This document shows positions 44,871 to 53,939 of a stretch of 64,000 nt of DNA, in pieces. Numbering within the stretch: position 1 is the first letter of the stretch; the number at the start of each line of letters is the position of its first letter. Source of the stretch: Deltaproteobacteria bacterium IMCC39146 (GTDB taxonomy: Bacteria; Desulfobacterota; Desulfuromonadia; Desulfuromonadales; BM103); assembly GCA_030005635.1 (NCBI GenBank), contig JARUHP010000003.1, forward strand, positions 153,892 through 217,891, in the 5' to 3' direction. Both the position numbers and the translations under genes were made by a program. The notes beneath the pieces were generated by a model that saw only the letters and a list, made by a program, of their open reading frames with translations, was not told where the DNA came from and made no database searches.

Positions 44871-46172
44871 ATGTATTTCTCCGACCTGCAAAAATTTATC
44901 AATCACCTCGATGCAACGGGAGCCTTGAAGAGGGTTAAAGATCAAGTTGATCCTTATCTGGAGGTTGCTGAAATCGTAAACAGGGTCTGCAAGGAATCAG
45001 ACAATAACCGTGCCCTGCTTTTTGAAGATGTTAAGGGCACAACCATTCCTCTGATTGTTAATGCTTTTGGCTCGACGCACAGAACGGCATCTGCTCTCGG
45101 CGTAGAATGTATAGAAACTCTCGCCAACAAGCTGAAACTTGATCTTGATAAAAGCGCAGAGAAAGAATCAGGCAAAGCACTTCTGGATTTGATCCAGGCA
45201 AAAGGTAACCTCGAGAAGATAAATGAAGCTCATCTCCAATCCTATCTACAATGTGGCAAAGGATTACACGACCTCCCTGTTTTACATTCATGGCCGCAAG
45301 ATGGTGGGCGATACATCACCCTCGGGCAGGTTTTCACTCAAGATCCAGACAGCAAAATCCAGAATTGTGGGATCTATCGGTTACAGGTTGTAGATGAGCA
45401 GACAGCACTGATCAGGTTCCATCCAGGTTCTGGAGGAGGCGATCATCTTCAAGCGTGGCATGCGGATGGCGTCGCTATGCCCATAGCGATTGTTTTGGGT
45501 GGCCCTCCTACACTCACATGGTGTGCAGGGCTGTCTTTACCCTCAGGTGTCACAGAGACCGCTTTCATAAGTTACTTAACCGGCCATTCAATCGACCTGG
45601 CAAGGTGCAGGAATTCAGACATCCTTGTGCCTGCAAACGCAGAGATCGTTATTGAAGGGATGCTTTCTCCTGATGACGTCAGTGATGAGGGCCCCTTCGG
45701 CAATCACACGGGATACTATACCGAGGTATCGCCAGCCCCCGTTATAAAGATACAAAGCGTGTACAGAAAAGAGTCCGCAGTCTATCCCTGTACAGTGGTT
45801 GGCCCCCCTCCCATGGAAAACGTTTATCTGGCGGAAGCTAATGAACGGATATTGCTTGCCCTGTTGCAGCACGATTTGTCTTGGGTTGTCGATGTTCATC
45901 TGCCGTTGGAGGGCATTTATCATCGTGCGGCGATTGTCTCAATTGACGAGCATGGAGAAACCGCTACAGAAATTAATCAGTTACTTCGACAATCAAAGTT
46001 ACTGAAAAATTCACGTTTGATCATCCTGTTGGATAGAGATTGTGATTTGCATGATTTCAGGGAGGTGTACTGGCGAGTCATAAATGCAGACTGTTGGGAG
46101 AGAAACGAAGTATTAGCAGGGCGGATGATTGACGCCAGAAAATCAACAAAAAGAAATCGGATCATAATCTAA
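44871..46172 (+). CDS. UbiD-family decarboxylase (menaquinone pathway candidate)
   Basis: This 433-residue protein belongs to the UbiD family, which uses prenylated FMN made by UbiX. Seen are the N-terminal LQKFINHLDATGALKRV, the catalytic acid region EIVIEGMLSPDD followed by DEGPFGNHTGYY, and VVGPPPMENVYL. It is shorter than most UbiD proteins (about 480-600 residues), mainly at the C-terminus. With ubiA, ubiX, mqnE and mqnC in the next 6 kb it is a good candidate for the decarboxylation step of futalosine-derived menaquinone synthesis. xthA separates it from ubiA. Confidence 0.85.
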   Translation: MYFSDLQKFINHLDATGALKRVKDQVDPYLEVAEIVNRVCKESDNNRALLFEDVKGTTIPLIVNAFGSTHRTASALGVECIETLANKLKLDLDKSAEKESGKALLDLIQAKGNLEKINEAHLQSYLQCGKGLHDLPVLHSWPQDGGRYITLGQVFTQDPDSKIQNCGIYRLQVVDEQTALIRFHPGSGGGDHLQAWHADGVAMPIAIVLGGPPTLTWCAGLSLPSGVTETAFISYLTGHSIDLARCRNSDILVPANAEIVIEGMLSPDDVSDEGPFGNHTGYYTEVSPAPVIKIQSVYRKESAVYPCTVVGPPPMENVYLAEANERILLALLQHDLSWVVDVHLPLEGIYHRAAIVSIDEHGETATEINQLLRQSKLLKNSRLIILLDRDCDLHDFREVYWRVINADCWERNEVLAGRMIDARKSTKRNRIII

Positions 46173-46305
46173 CCGGATAAACATATTTTTTGTTCCTTGC
46201 ACATAGCCAAATCATGACTGAACAGTTATGATTCAGTCTCTTGAATATGTCAGCCGTAAACTGTAACGGTTCAAAATGACTATCCTCAAAAGGTGTTCAT
46301 GACAG

Positions 46306-47124
46306 ATGAAAATCATTTCCTTTAACGTCAATAGCATTCGCATGCGATTACATCAACTGGCTGCGGTTATTGATAAGCATCAACCGGAGATCATTGCCCT
46401 GCAGGAAACCAAGGTGCAGGATGTGGATTTCCCCGAGGCCGATATTGCAAAACTTGGTTATCATGCCGTCTGGTTCGGGCAGAAGACGCATTACGGGGTG
46501 GCGATCCTCAGTAAAAGTCAGCCAGACGATGTTCAATATGGATTTTTAACTGACACTGATGAGGCGCAGAAGAGGCTTATTGCCGCAAGCTACACCCTCG
46601 AATCAGGGCAAAAAATTCGCATACTAAACGGGTATTTCCCGCAAGGCGAAGGGCGGTCTCATCCGACAAAGTTTCCGGCCAAATCCAGATTCTACGAAGA
46701 TTTGTTCACACACCTGTCAGATCATGAAACTCCTGAAGAGCTGTTGCTGGTGGTCGGTGATGTTAATGTTGCCAACGAGGACCTGGACATCGGGATTGGG
46801 GCCGACAACGCCAAGCGCTGGCTCCGAACGGGGAAATGCAGTTTTCTGCCAGAGGAACGGGACTGGTTGAGACGGTTGATTGACTGGGGGTTGGTCGACA
46901 CCTTTCGTCAGTGTCACCCGGAGACAGATGATCAGTTCAGCTGGTTCGATTATCGTAGTCGAGGATTTGAAGCCAGCCCAAAAAGAGGCTTACGTATTGA
47001 CCTGATTTTGGCCAGAGCTCCTCTCTCAACCTCTTGTGTCGGTGCCGGTATTGATTATGATATCCGTGCCATGGAAAAGCCTTCGGATCACGCGCCGATC
47101 TGGGCCGAGTTTGATCTCGACTGA
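46306..47124 (+). CDS. xthA: Exodeoxyribonuclease III
   Basis: This 272-residue protein of the endonuclease/exonuclease/phosphatase fold repairs abasic and 3'-blocked DNA. The start MKIISFNVNSIRMR (metal Asn), LQETKVQ (metal Glu), NGYFPQGEG, VVGDVNVANEDLD (catalytic Asp/Asn) and the C-terminal SDHAPIWAEFDL (catalytic His) are all present. The RBS is AAAGGTG with some extra spacing. It lies within the quinone gene run but is functionally unrelated. Confidence 0.95.
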   Translation: MKIISFNVNSIRMRLHQLAAVIDKHQPEIIALQETKVQDVDFPEADIAKLGYHAVWFGQKTHYGVAILSKSQPDDVQYGFLTDTDEAQKRLIAASYTLESGQKIRILNGYFPQGEGRSHPTKFPAKSRFYEDLFTHLSDHETPEELLLVVGDVNVANEDLDIGIGADNAKRWLRTGKCSFLPEERDWLRRLIDWGLVDTFRQCHPETDDQFSWFDYRSRGFEASPKRGLRIDLILARAPLSTSCVGAGIDYDIRAMEKPSDHAPIWAEFDLD

Positions 47125-47217
47125 TTCTGATGTTCTCCTTTAAAATTCGCATATCATTGATGCCGGATGCCGGCTATGCTTGAACCTGTTGACAGGGCAT
47201 TGTAGACTGACAAAGCT

Positions 47218-48102
47218 ATGGATACTTCATTGACACATAACACATGGATCAAGCTGACGACGCTGATGGAGATGATCAAGTTCTCTCACACCGTTTTCGC
47301 TTTCCCTTTCGCTCTGATGGGAGTTGTTTTGGCTTCGTTAGCGAATGGTTCAGCGCCCACCTTCGGGCAGATATTCTGGGTCTGTGCTGCCATGGTTGGT
47401 GCGCGCACAGTGGCCATGGGCTTAAATCGTATTGTTGATGCCCGCATCGATGCCGAAAACCCGCGTACGGCTGAAAGACATTTGCCCTCTGGGAGGGTCT
47501 CGGTGGCTGAGGCCTGGGTGCTGGTGCTGGGTGCTCTCGTTCTCTTCCTTTTGGCCGCCTGGATGCTCAATCCTCTCTGCTTGAAGCTGTCTCCGGTCGC
47601 CATTTTTTTCCTGGTGCTGTACAGTTACTGCAAGCGCTTTACCTCCATGGCTCATATCGTTCTGGGTATCTGCCTTGCCGCTGCGCCAATCGGCGCCTGG
47701 ATCGCCCTGCGTGGAGATATCGGTTGGCCGGTTATGGTGCTTGGGCTCGCGGTCCTCTTCTGGGTTGCCGGTTTCGATATTTTTTATGCCCTGCAGGATT
47801 ATGAGTTTGACCGGGAAAAGGGACTGTTCTCCATCCCGTCACGGTTTGGCGTCGAGCGTTCTTTTCAGATCACCCGTGCTTTTCACATCGTCATGATCCT
47901 GCTTTTGCTCCTGCTGACTTTCAGCCAGGGGCTTGGGCTGATTTACCTGGTCGGTGTTTTCGTGGTTGCCGGGTTACTGGTTTATGAGCATATGCTGGTA
48001 AAGCCCAGCGACCTGTCGGGTTTAGATGCAGCCTTCTTTAATATGAACGGCTACATCAGTGTGACGATTTTCCTGTTCACTTTTGTCGATGCGCTGGTGT
48101 AA
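47218..48102 (+). CDS. UbiA-family prenyltransferase (4-hydroxybenzoate polyprenyltransferase-like)
   Basis: This 294-residue integral membrane prenyltransferase has the two Asp-rich motifs NRIVDARIDAENPRT and DYEFDREKGLFSIP, which bind the Mg-diphosphate of the prenyl donor. In futalosine-pathway organisms a UbiA homologue (MqnP-type) attaches the prenyl tail to 6-carboxy-naphthol; the neighbourhood supports that role over ubiquinone. It ends eight bases before ubiX. Confidence 0.9.
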   Translation: MDTSLTHNTWIKLTTLMEMIKFSHTVFAFPFALMGVVLASLANGSAPTFGQIFWVCAAMVGARTVAMGLNRIVDARIDAENPRTAERHLPSGRVSVAEAWVLVLGALVLFLLAAWMLNPLCLKLSPVAIFFLVLYSYCKRFTSMAHIVLGICLAAAPIGAWIALRGDIGWPVMVLGLAVLFWVAGFDIFYALQDYEFDREKGLFSIPSRFGVERSFQITRAFHIVMILLLLLLTFSQGLGLIYLVGVFVVAGLLVYEHMLVKPSDLSGLDAAFFNMNGYISVTIFLFTFVDALV

Positions 48103-48109
48103 TTAAACT

Positions 48110-48733
48110 ATGACTGTAAACAACCCTCAGATAAGACATTTCGTGGTCGCCATAACCGGCGCATCAGGGTCTGTTTATGGCTTGAGGTTGATTAGTGAAC
48201 TGCTGCGCTCCGGCGAGAGGGTCAGCCTGATTTTGACCTCTGCGGGACGCCAGGTCATGAATCATGAGACGGGGCTCGAGTGGTCCGCAGAGATTAAGAC
48301 GCAGCGCCAACAAGTTCAGGAGTATTTTGCCAGTATCGCTGTTGATTGCCTGGCGATTGATGATTTCTGGGCCGGTGCCGCAAGCGGTTCGGCCGCAGCG
48401 AACGCGATGATCGTTGCGCCTTGCTCCATGGGTACCCTTGGCAGAATCGCTGCCGGTTTGAGCGGCAACCTCTTGGAGCGAGCTGCTGATGTCATGCTTA
48501 AGGAACGAAGAACACTGCTCCTGGTGCCCCGGGAAACACCGTTCAACAGCATCCATTTGGAGAACCTGCTACGACTCTCTCAATCAGGGGCTGTTATCCT
48601 TCCGGCCATGCCGGGTTTTTATCACGGCCCGCAAACGATTGAGGATCTGGTTGATTTCGTCGTTGGTAAAATCCTCGACCAACTCGATGTCCAGCACTCA
48701 CTCTTTACCCGCTGGGGCGAGGATCCTGACTAA
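48110..48733 (+). CDS. ubiX: UbiX-type flavin prenyltransferase
   Basis: This 207-residue flavoprotein makes prenylated FMN, the cofactor for UbiD-type decarboxylases such as the one at 44871. The motifs AITGASGSVYGLRL, VAPCSMGTLGRIAAGLSGNLLERAADV and LLVPRETPFNSIHLENLLRLSQ are typical. It is transcribed right behind ubiA with no room for a promoter. Confidence 0.93.
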   Translation: MTVNNPQIRHFVVAITGASGSVYGLRLISELLRSGERVSLILTSAGRQVMNHETGLEWSAEIKTQRQQVQEYFASIAVDCLAIDDFWAGAASGSAAANAMIVAPCSMGTLGRIAAGLSGNLLERAADVMLKERRTLLLVPRETPFNSIHLENLLRLSQSGAVILPAMPGFYHGPQTIEDLVDFVVGKILDQLDVQHSLFTRWGEDPD

Positions 48734-48798
48734 CGGACGTTTCCCCTCGAGGCATTGATCCTTTCATTCACCTTGTATTTTGAAACCGATAACTGACT

Positions 48799-49881
48799 AT
48801 GATTAACCTGATACAAAACATACGTGCCAAAATTGCAACCGGCGCCAGAATCTCGGATGACGAGGCTCTGGCACTGTTTGCCTGTGATGATCTGCTTGCC
48901 GTTGGTGAGCTGGCAGCCCTGGCAAATCATCAGCTCAATGGTAACAAGGTCTACTTCAATGTAAATCGTCATATCAATTACACCAACATCTGTGTGAACC
49001 GTTGTACCTTTTGTGCCTTCAGCCGCGAGAATGAAGAGGATGAGGGTGGCTATACCCTGGCTTTAAACGAGATCCTCGAACGTGCAGCTGAAGCAAAAAA
49101 CGCAGGAGCCACAGAGATTCACATGGTGGGTGGCCTGCATCCTGACCTGCCTTTCGATTTTTACCTGGAGATCATGGCGGCCATAAAGGCCGACAGTCCC
49201 GGACTGCACATCAAGGCTTTTACCGCGGTTGAGATAGACTATTTCGCTACACTCACAGAGCAGTCTCCGCAGCAAGTGATTGAAGAGCTGAAAGCTGCCG
49301 GTCTCGATTCGATGCCGGGCGGTGGTGCCGAAATTTTTGCTCCTGAAGTACGCCAGATAATTTGTCCTGAAAAGATTACAGGAGAGCGTTGGCTTGATGT
49401 TACCGAGCAGGTTCACCGGGCGGGGCTGAAGACCAACGCCACCATGCTTTTCGGTCATGTCGAAAGCTATGCCGACCGTGTTGACCACCTCTCAAGGTTG
49501 CGAAAGCTACAAGATCTTACTGGCGGTTTCCAGGCCTTTATCCCTCTGGCCTTTCAACCAGACAACACCCGGGTCCCTGGGGCCAAGGGGGTTGGCGGCG
49601 TTGATGCCCTTAAGACCCTGGCTATTAGCCGGCTCTACCTTGATAACTTCAGACACATCAAGGCGTACTGGGTGATGCTGGGAATGAAGGTTTCGCAAGT
49701 CGCGCTGGCTTTTGGCGTTAACGATATTGACGGCACGGTGGTCGAAGAGCAGATCGGTCATGACGCCGGTGCCGATTCTCCCCAGCAGTTGAGCAAGGAG
49801 CAACTCGTTGGCCTGATTCATAAAGCGGGCAAACAGCCGGTGGAGCGAGATACGCTCTATAATGAGATCAAAATCTATTGA
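48799..49881 (+). CDS. mqnE: Aminodeoxyfutalosine synthase (radical SAM)
   Basis: This 360-residue radical SAM enzyme has the cluster motif CVNRCTFCAF (C at about 66, 70 and 73). It matches MqnE, which joins the chorismate-derived enolpyruvyl benzoate to the S-adenosyl nucleoside. The HMVGGLHPDLPF and SMPGGGAEIF motifs are shared with MqnC and other family members. mqnC follows at 80 bases. mqnA, B and D are not in the window. Confidence 0.92.
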   Translation: MINLIQNIRAKIATGARISDDEALALFACDDLLAVGELAALANHQLNGNKVYFNVNRHINYTNICVNRCTFCAFSRENEEDEGGYTLALNEILERAAEAKNAGATEIHMVGGLHPDLPFDFYLEIMAAIKADSPGLHIKAFTAVEIDYFATLTEQSPQQVIEELKAAGLDSMPGGGAEIFAPEVRQIICPEKITGERWLDVTEQVHRAGLKTNATMLFGHVESYADRVDHLSRLRKLQDLTGGFQAFIPLAFQPDNTRVPGAKGVGGVDALKTLAISRLYLDNFRHIKAYWVMLGMKVSQVALAFGVNDIDGTVVEEQIGHDAGADSPQQLSKEQLVGLIHKAGKQPVERDTLYNEIKIY

Positions 49882-49960
49882 TGTTTAGCCTCTCGATGGG
49901 CTTGTTGGCAATGCTTTCTCTCTTATACGTTTCTGCCCTTCGAGTTCTTCATGGTTGATA

Positions 49961-51025
49961 ATGATTACTGCAATTAAAAAAAAGCTTGATGCTGGTCAGC
50001 CTCTGCAACGAGAAGAGGCATTATTCCTGCTGTCCGATATTGATTTGCTGACCTTAGGTAAATTGGCTGATGGTGTCCGCCGTCGCATGCATCCGCAAGG
50101 TTGCGTCTCGTTTGTCGTTGATCGCAACGTCAACTACACGAACGTCTGCACCACCAAGTGTAAGTTCTGCGCTTTCTACCGTGATGAGATGCATCCTGAA
50201 GCCTACCTGCTCAGCTATACGCAAATTTTCGCTAAGGTTCAGGAGCTGGTCGATCACGGTGGCACGCAGTTACTCATGCAGGGCGGATTGCATCCTGATC
50301 TGAAAATCGACTGGTTCGAAGATCTCTTCCGCCAGCTACGGCATCGTTTCCCCTCCGTACAGATACATTCACTCTCTCCTGCCGAGATTGTGCATATTGC
50401 CAAATTGTCCGGGCTGTCGATGGCCGATTGCCTCGCGCGATTGCATGCTGCAGGGCTGCAATCCTTGCCCGGTGGTGGTGCAGAAATCCTGGTTGACGAG
50501 ATCCGACAGGAGATTTCGCCGAGCAAAATTGGTTGGCAGAACTGGGCGGGCGTGATGCGTGAAGCGCATCATCTGGGGATGTCGACGACGGCAACCATGA
50601 TGTTTGGTGTGCGTGAAAAGGCAGAAGACATTGTCGAACATCTGTTCCGTATCCGTGAGCTGCAGGCGGAGCAGGGGGGCTTTACGGCATTCATCCCCTG
50701 GAGTTATCAGCCCGGTAACACTGAACTCGGTGGAGAACAGGCGAGTGGGGTCGAGTATCTGAAAGTCTTGGCTTTGGCAAGGGTTGTCCTTGATAATATC
50801 CAGAATCTTCAGGCCAGTTGGGTGACCCAGGGCGCGCGTATGGCGCAGATCGCTCTCTACTTCGGTGCCAATGACCTGGGCGGAACCATGCTTGAAGAAA
50901 ATGTTGTTGCTGCCGCCGGCGTTGATTTCCGTCTGAGTCAGGAGGAGATCGTCGATTTGATTAAAACTGCAGGGTTCAAACCGTGTCGACGTACCACAGC
51001 CTACGAAGTGCTTGAGGAGTATTGA
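49961..51025 (+). CDS. mqnC: Cyclic dehypoxanthine futalosine synthase (radical SAM)
   Basis: This roughly 354-residue radical SAM enzyme has the motif CTTKCKFCAFYR. It cyclises dehypoxanthinyl futalosine in the menaquinone pathway. LMQGGLHPDLKI, SLPGGGAEILVDEIR and FIPWSYQPGNTEL are family motifs. The ATG at 49961 is preferred over an in-frame TTG two codons earlier. It is related to MqnE just upstream. Confidence 0.92.
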   Translation: MITAIKKKLDAGQPLQREEALFLLSDIDLLTLGKLADGVRRRMHPQGCVSFVVDRNVNYTNVCTTKCKFCAFYRDEMHPEAYLLSYTQIFAKVQELVDHGGTQLLMQGGLHPDLKIDWFEDLFRQLRHRFPSVQIHSLSPAEIVHIAKLSGLSMADCLARLHAAGLQSLPGGGAEILVDEIRQEISPSKIGWQNWAGVMREAHHLGMSTTATMMFGVREKAEDIVEHLFRIRELQAEQGGFTAFIPWSYQPGNTELGGEQASGVEYLKVLALARVVLDNIQNLQASWVTQGARMAQIALYFGANDLGGTMLEENVVAAAGVDFRLSQEEIVDLIKTAGFKPCRRTTAYEVLEEY

Positions 51026-51041
51026 TTGGAGGAAAGTTGTG

Positions 51042-51617
51042 ATGGCTTTGCGTAATATCTTGTCCCTGGTGCTTGTTAGCTTTTTGCTGGTTTCTTGGAG
51101 CCATCAGCTTTACGCCGCGGTCAATATAACGACCAGTTGGGAAAGACCCGTTAACTTTAAAGTTGTAGATCACGACAGCGCAGCAGCACTCTCAGAACCA
51201 CTTTTAATTATTAAGAAAGTAAAGCTTGCTGAGGGGGTCGCCGACCCGATCCCCTTTTACGAGGTGATCACTGGCTCCGCAGCAGGTTTGGCTGATTATC
51301 TGGTTGAAGTGAAAAGCGAAGGTGTGGAAGTAAGGGTCATCGTCCCTGGGTATGTGTTATTGACCCGTAAAGTTTTGTGGAACAAATTGCCGCCCAGGGA
51401 ATTAGATGACTTCGGCTCTGCAAAGAAAATCCCGATGATAACCCTGCCGTTGAAGCCCCTGGCAAAAGCCAGTGACTGGACACGTGAATTCCGGCTGGTG
51501 ATTGTACCTGAGCTTGAAGACCTAATGACACTTAAGCCGCCCCAATTGTCCAAAGATGGACATAGGGCGATCACCGAGTTTCTCAATCGTGAGCGTCATC
51601 CCACGCTCGGTTTTTAA
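51042..51617 (+). CDS. Exported protein of unknown function
   Basis: The 191-residue protein begins [19 protein letters not shown] with a signal peptide cleaved near LYAA, behind a TTGGAGGAAAG ribosome binding site. There is no lipobox Cys. The mature part contains about ten short strands ([36 protein letters not shown]) and a C-terminal helical segment; it may be a small beta-rich envelope protein. It starts 16 bases after mqnC and hisC follows 37 bases on. I recognise no family. Confidence 0.65.
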   Translation: MALRNILSLVLVSFLLVSWSHQLYAAVNITTSWERPVNFKVVDHDSAAALSEPLLIIKKVKLAEGVADPIPFYEVITGSAAGLADYLVEVKSEGVEVRVIVPGYVLLTRKVLWNKLPPRELDDFGSAKKIPMITLPLKPLAKASDWTREFRLVIVPELEDLMTLKPPQLSKDGHRAITEFLNRERHPTLGF

Positions 51618-51654
51618 GAAAACAATTAAGAAGCCTTTGCTCTTGGGAGACAGT

Positions 51655-52698
51655 ATGAGCTACCTGCGCGAAAATATTGCCCAAATGGATGGGTACGTCC
51701 CCGGCTTTCAGCCTCCCGACGAGAAACGGTGGGTCAAGCTAAACACCAACGAAAACCCCTATCCGCCGTCACCACAAGTGATTCAAGCGATACGGGCGGC
51801 AACCGGTAATGATTTACGTAAATATCCGGATGCTCCGAGTCACGCTGGACGCAAGGCGGCAGCAAAAGTCTACGGTTATCCGATCGATTGGGTGATTATG
51901 GCCAATGGTTCTGATGAACTGCTCAATAACCTGATACGAGCCTGTGTCGGTGAGGGTGAAGAAGTCGCCTACCTTCACCCCTCCTATTCATACTATGCAA
52001 CTCTTGCGGCGGTTCAGGGTGCCAAGATCACGACTTTTCCCTTGCTGGAGAATGGCGAGATAAAAGATTTCCCTGAACGCTACACAGGCAAGCTGTTGTT
52101 TCTGACCAACCCCAACGCGCCTCTTGGCTTGCGCTGGGGTATCGAAGAGGTCGCTGCCCTGGCCGATCGTTGCGAAGGGCTGCTGGTCGTCGATGAAGCC
52201 TATGCTGATTTTGCTGAAGGCAATTGTCTGGATCTGGTCAGAAAGAAGCCGAATGTGGTGGTCACCCGCACCTTGTCCAAGAGTTACTCTCTGGCCGGAA
52301 TGCGCCTCGGTCTGGCGATTGCCCGGCCCGAAATTATTGCCGCGCTGGATAAGATCCGCGACCACTATAATCTTGATCGCCTCGCCCAGACTGCTGTTGC
52401 CGCGGCACTGATCGACCAGAGCTATTTTAAGGATTGTGTCCAGCGAATCTGTTCGACCCGGGAATGGTTTGGCGCCGAAATCAAGAAGCTGGGCTATCAG
52501 GTGATCCCTTCAAGCGCCAACTACCTTTTTGCCACTCCTCCTGATCGCGACGGAAAACGTGTTTATGACGCACTCTTCGAGCGTAAAATCCTGGTTCGTT
52601 ATTTCAGCGATCCGCTTCTCTCTCATGGCCTGCGTATTTCCATCGGTACCCGTGAGGAGATGGAAACGACTCTGCAAGCATTGAGTGAGATAGGGTGA
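51655..52698 (+). CDS. hisC: Histidinol-phosphate aminotransferase
   Basis: This 347-residue PLP aminotransferase of class I/II has [12 protein letters not shown] at the N-terminus, [32 protein letters not shown] and [14 protein letters not shown], with the PLP Lys in SKSYS. The reaction moves an amino group between histidinol phosphate and 2-oxoglutarate. The ATG at 51655 is chosen; a 33-codon longer frame would overlap the preceding gene. The ribosome binding site GGGAGA is close. Confidence 0.93.
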   Translation: MSYLRENIAQMDGYVPGFQPPDEKRWVKLNTNENPYPPSPQVIQAIRAATGNDLRKYPDAPSHAGRKAAAKVYGYPIDWVIMANGSDELLNNLIRACVGEGEEVAYLHPSYSYYATLAAVQGAKITTFPLLENGEIKDFPERYTGKLLFLTNPNAPLGLRWGIEEVAALADRCEGLLVVDEAYADFAEGNCLDLVRKKPNVVVTRTLSKSYSLAGMRLGLAIARPEIIAALDKIRDHYNLDRLAQTAVAAALIDQSYFKDCVQRICSTREWFGAEIKKLGYQVIPSSANYLFATPPDRDGKRVYDALFERKILVRYFSDPLLSHGLRISIGTREEMETTLQALSEIG

Positions 52699-52780
52699 AA
52701 ACCTGTGGCGAGTGGTGGGTAGTTTGAAAAATCCAGGTTCTGCAGCGTTTCCCTCTATTACCGGCGAAGAAAGGTTTGTG

Positions 52781-53833
52781 ATGGACCTTCCTTTCCAAGC
52801 CGCTGAAATCTCTCTCCGTCTGCTCTCCTGGTATGGCAAGGAAGGTCGCGCTCTCCCCTGGCGTGAAAACCGTGATCCCTACCGGATCTGGCTCTCCGAA
52901 ATCATGCTGCAGCAGACCACGGTCACGGCGGTCATCCCCTACTACGAACGCTTTCTGCAACGCTTCCCGACAATCGAAAGCCTTGCTGCCGCTGCGCTTG
53001 ATGAGGTTATCAGCTTGTGGGCCGGGCTCGGCTATTATTCCCGCGCCCGTAATCTTCATCGTGCTGCTCAGCAGATTATTTCGCAACAAGGGTCTTTTCC
53101 CGACACTCTCGAAGACTTGCTGGCGTTGCCTGGCATTGGGCGATCAACTGCCGGTGCGATCCTCTCAATTGCGTTTGACAAGCCTGCTCCAATTCTTGAT
53201 GGCAACGTGCGCCGTGTCCTTGTGCGCCTCTTTGCCTGGCAAGAAGATCCACGCAGCAGTCGCGCCGAAAAGCAGCTGTGGCAATGGGCCGAAGCTCTGA
53301 CGCCGGATGAACACCCGCACGATTATGCTCAGGCGATTATGGACCTTGGTGCCACTGTCTGTGTGCCGCGAACGCCGCTTTGTGAAGGCTGCCCTCTGCG
53401 AGAGCTTTGTCAGGCGTTTAAGCAAGGCTGTGCAAATCGACTTCCTGTTGCGCGCAAACAGATAAAGCTTCCCGTCCGGCAACAGGTTGCTCTTCTGGTG
53501 AAACGGTCCGGTGATTACTTGCTTAGGCAGCGCCCGACCGAGGGTTTTCTTGGCGGGCTCTGGGAGTTTCCCGTGGTTGAGGTGAGTCCCGAACAGAACC
53601 ATCGCCAGGCTGCCGAGTATTTGCTCGCTGATCTGGGCTTGGTCGGGGAACTCTGTGAAGCAGATGCCGTTCGCCATGCCTACAGCCACTTTAAGCTGGA
53701 GCTGTCGGTATTCAGGGCTGAGGTTGAGGAGAGTAGGGCCGTTGCTGAGGCTGGTGAGTATGCTTGGTACAGTGAAGACGCATTGAAAAGGTTGCCGCTA
53801 CACGGCGCCCACAAAAAAGTATATTGCAAATAG
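52781..53833 (+). CDS. mutY: Adenine DNA glycosylase MutY
   Basis: This roughly 350-residue protein removes adenine mispaired with 8-oxoguanine. The N-terminal helix-hairpin-helix glycosylase domain has the catalytic Glu in EIMLQQTTV, the HhH with LPGIGRSTAGAI and the Asp in LDGNVRRVL. A 4Fe-4S loop CVPRTPLCEGCPLRELC follows, then a C-terminal NUDIX-like domain (LRQRPTEGFLGGLWEFP) that reads 8-oxoG. An earlier in-frame GTG/ATG at 52712 adds 23 residues unlike the family. Confidence 0.94.
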   Translation: MDLPFQAAEISLRLLSWYGKEGRALPWRENRDPYRIWLSEIMLQQTTVTAVIPYYERFLQRFPTIESLAAAALDEVISLWAGLGYYSRARNLHRAAQQIISQQGSFPDTLEDLLALPGIGRSTAGAILSIAFDKPAPILDGNVRRVLVRLFAWQEDPRSSRAEKQLWQWAEALTPDEHPHDYAQAIMDLGATVCVPRTPLCEGCPLRELCQAFKQGCANRLPVARKQIKLPVRQQVALLVKRSGDYLLRQRPTEGFLGGLWEFPVVEVSPEQNHRQAAEYLLADLGLVGELCEADAVRHAYSHFKLELSVFRAEVEESRAVAEAGEYAWYSEDALKRLPLHGAHKKVYCK

Positions 53834-53939
53834 CTAGCTGACTGCAGGATGTTGCTGAAAAATCAAATTACCGTTAGCATGGAGTGGCTTTCTTCCTCGC
53901 TATGTACTGCGTACTGCACGCCACGCGCCTTAATTATCT

